A stretch of 6,673 nucleotides of DNA from Euryarchaeota archaeon UBA596 (lineage in GTDB: Archaea > Thermoplasmatota > Poseidoniia > Poseidoniales > Poseidoniaceae): contig DAGQ01000046.1 of the NCBI GenBank assembly GCA_002498205.1, positions 1 to 6,673 of the forward strand, written 5' to 3'. The position numbers were made by a program, and so were the translations under genes. Positions 5,984 to 6,673 of this stretch are shown here, piece after piece (the stretch's first letter is position 1; every line of letters begins with the position of its first letter). The notes under the pieces were generated by a model. That model was given only the letters and a program-made list of their open reading frames with translations, ran no database searches and was not told the origin of the DNA.

Positions 5984-6673
5984 ATGACAATAAATACTGA
6001 ATTTGAAATTACTCGCGAGGATGAACAATTTTTTGGAAAAATGGGTAGTTTTGGGATTCCTAAATTTGATAAAATTATGAGTGGAGGAGTGCCTCGCGGA
6101 TTTACTATTTTAGCTCTTACAGATCCTGGGGCTGGTGCAGAATTATTTGCTAAGCAATTTCTTTCACCTTGTGAGGAACCAGAGAATACAGTATATATTT
6201 CAACGAATGAAACCTCTGAGGAAATTATGCAGGTTTTTGATAAATATAATTGGTTGAATGAATTAAAAATAATTAGTATTGGTTCAGAATATAATAATCG
6301 TGTATTGGGGAAGGAATTACAAGCTAGTAAATACAGACTTGAAGGATTTAATATGAATGATATTCAAAGATTATCTCAAACTAGGTTTGTAGATGATGAA
6401 ACTGAAGATTTTCTTACAGAAATGGCCAATAGCGTAATTGATCGAGGGCCATTTTTCCGCTGCGCTGTTGAAAATTTAGACTTCTTTTTCCAGCGTTATG
6501 ATAAAAGCAGAGTTATTTCAATGCTAAGGATGATGCAAGCACATACTCAGATGGCTAGAGGAATATTGTTGTTGTGTGTAAGTACAGATTCTTTAGACAG
6601 TTCTATAGAACAGGAAATGTCTTCCATTGCAGATATGGTTTTAACTTTCGGAGTTCATATGATTGGAAGTGAA
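5984..6673 (+). CDS. KaiC-like protein with degenerate P-loop (3' truncated)
   Basis: The frame from ATG 5984 is open to the window end (230 codons, no stop). The N-terminal pattern is that of KaiC relatives: GSFGIPKFDKIMSGGVPRGFTILAL (21-45) corresponds to the usual T-G-I-x-x-L-D-x-x-L-x-G-G-I-P-x-G-S opening. The P-loop position reads TDPGAGAEL (46-54): its glycines align with those of the upstream ATPase (G40/G42 to G49/G51), but Lys is Ala52 and Thr is Glu53, so normal nucleotide phosphate binding should be lost. TVYISTNETSEEIMQVFDKY (69-88) matches the strand and helix after the P-loop. The Walker B-like strand FFRCAVENLDFFFQRY (157-172) has Glu163 where Asp is expected. A variable acidic insert (about 105-145) separates these. 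GILLLCVSTDSL (193-204) and SIADMVLTFGVHMIG (214-228) look like the later core strands. Few residues are probably missing beyond the window. It is likely a non-hydrolysing structural partner of the first KaiC-like protein. Confidence 0.8.
   Translation, partial: MTINTEFEITREDEQFFGKMGSFGIPKFDKIMSGGVPRGFTILALTDPGAGAELFAKQFLSPCEEPENTVYISTNETSEEIMQVFDKYNWLNELKIISIGSEYNNRVLGKELQASKYRLEGFNMNDIQRLSQTRFVDDETEDFLTEMANSVIDRGPFFRCAVENLDFFFQRYDKSRVISMLRMMQAHTQMARGILLLCVSTDSLDSSIEQEMSSIADMVLTFGVHMIGSE

Noticed and set aside
1..6673. tRNA, rRNA, CRISPR array or insertion sequence
   Set aside because: No cloverleaf-like segment, no regularly spaced short repeats with unique spacers, and no transposase motifs or terminal inverted repeats were seen. 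The only tandem repeat is coding, with 38-codon periodicity.

Overview
The window looks like a piece of an AT-rich archaeal chromosome (about one-third G+C by eye). The best fit is a marine planktonic euryarchaeon of the Poseidoniia / Marine Group II-III type. This is inferred from three things: an archaeal type IV pilin-like N-terminus, consecutive KaiC/RecA-like genes with Shine-Dalgarno sites, and very large secreted Ig-fold proteins anchored by a C-terminal membrane helix. No rRNA or other marker gene fixes the lineage.

Layout. (1) 1-206, plus strand: the C-terminal end of a very acidic, cysteine-containing repeat protein whose start lies left of the window. Its true frame begins at base 3; a frame-1 reading with a GTG at base 1 is spurious. 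(2) 222-3320, minus strand and convergent with the first gene: a ~1,030-residue exported multidomain surface protein (signal peptide, CARDB/PKD/FN3-like modules, Pro-rich stalk, C-terminal transmembrane helix, short cytoplasmic tail). (3) 3321-3491: an AT-rich divergent promoter region. (4) 3492-4568, plus strand: a pilin-like membrane-anchored protein ending in a lamin-tail domain. (5) 4614-5375, 5387-5971 and 5984 to the window end, plus strand: three consecutive RecA/KaiC-fold genes, tightly packed and probably one transcription unit.

How the genes may work together. The first KaiC-like protein keeps an intact P-loop and Walker B. The second keeps a Walker B-like strand but has lost the P-loop. 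The third has the KaiC-like layout but a P-loop without Lys and Ser/Thr. One likely active ATPase with two likely inactive relatives, downstream of a pilin-like protein, suggests a hetero-oligomeric switch or assembly-regulating complex, perhaps analogous to ArlH (FlaH) at the archaellum base. That functional link is inference from gene order and motifs; no secretion ATPase (ArlI/PilB-type) or platform protein (ArlJ/PilC-type) is visible here. The large surface protein and the acidic repeat protein belong to separate transcription units and may be ordinary cell-surface components.
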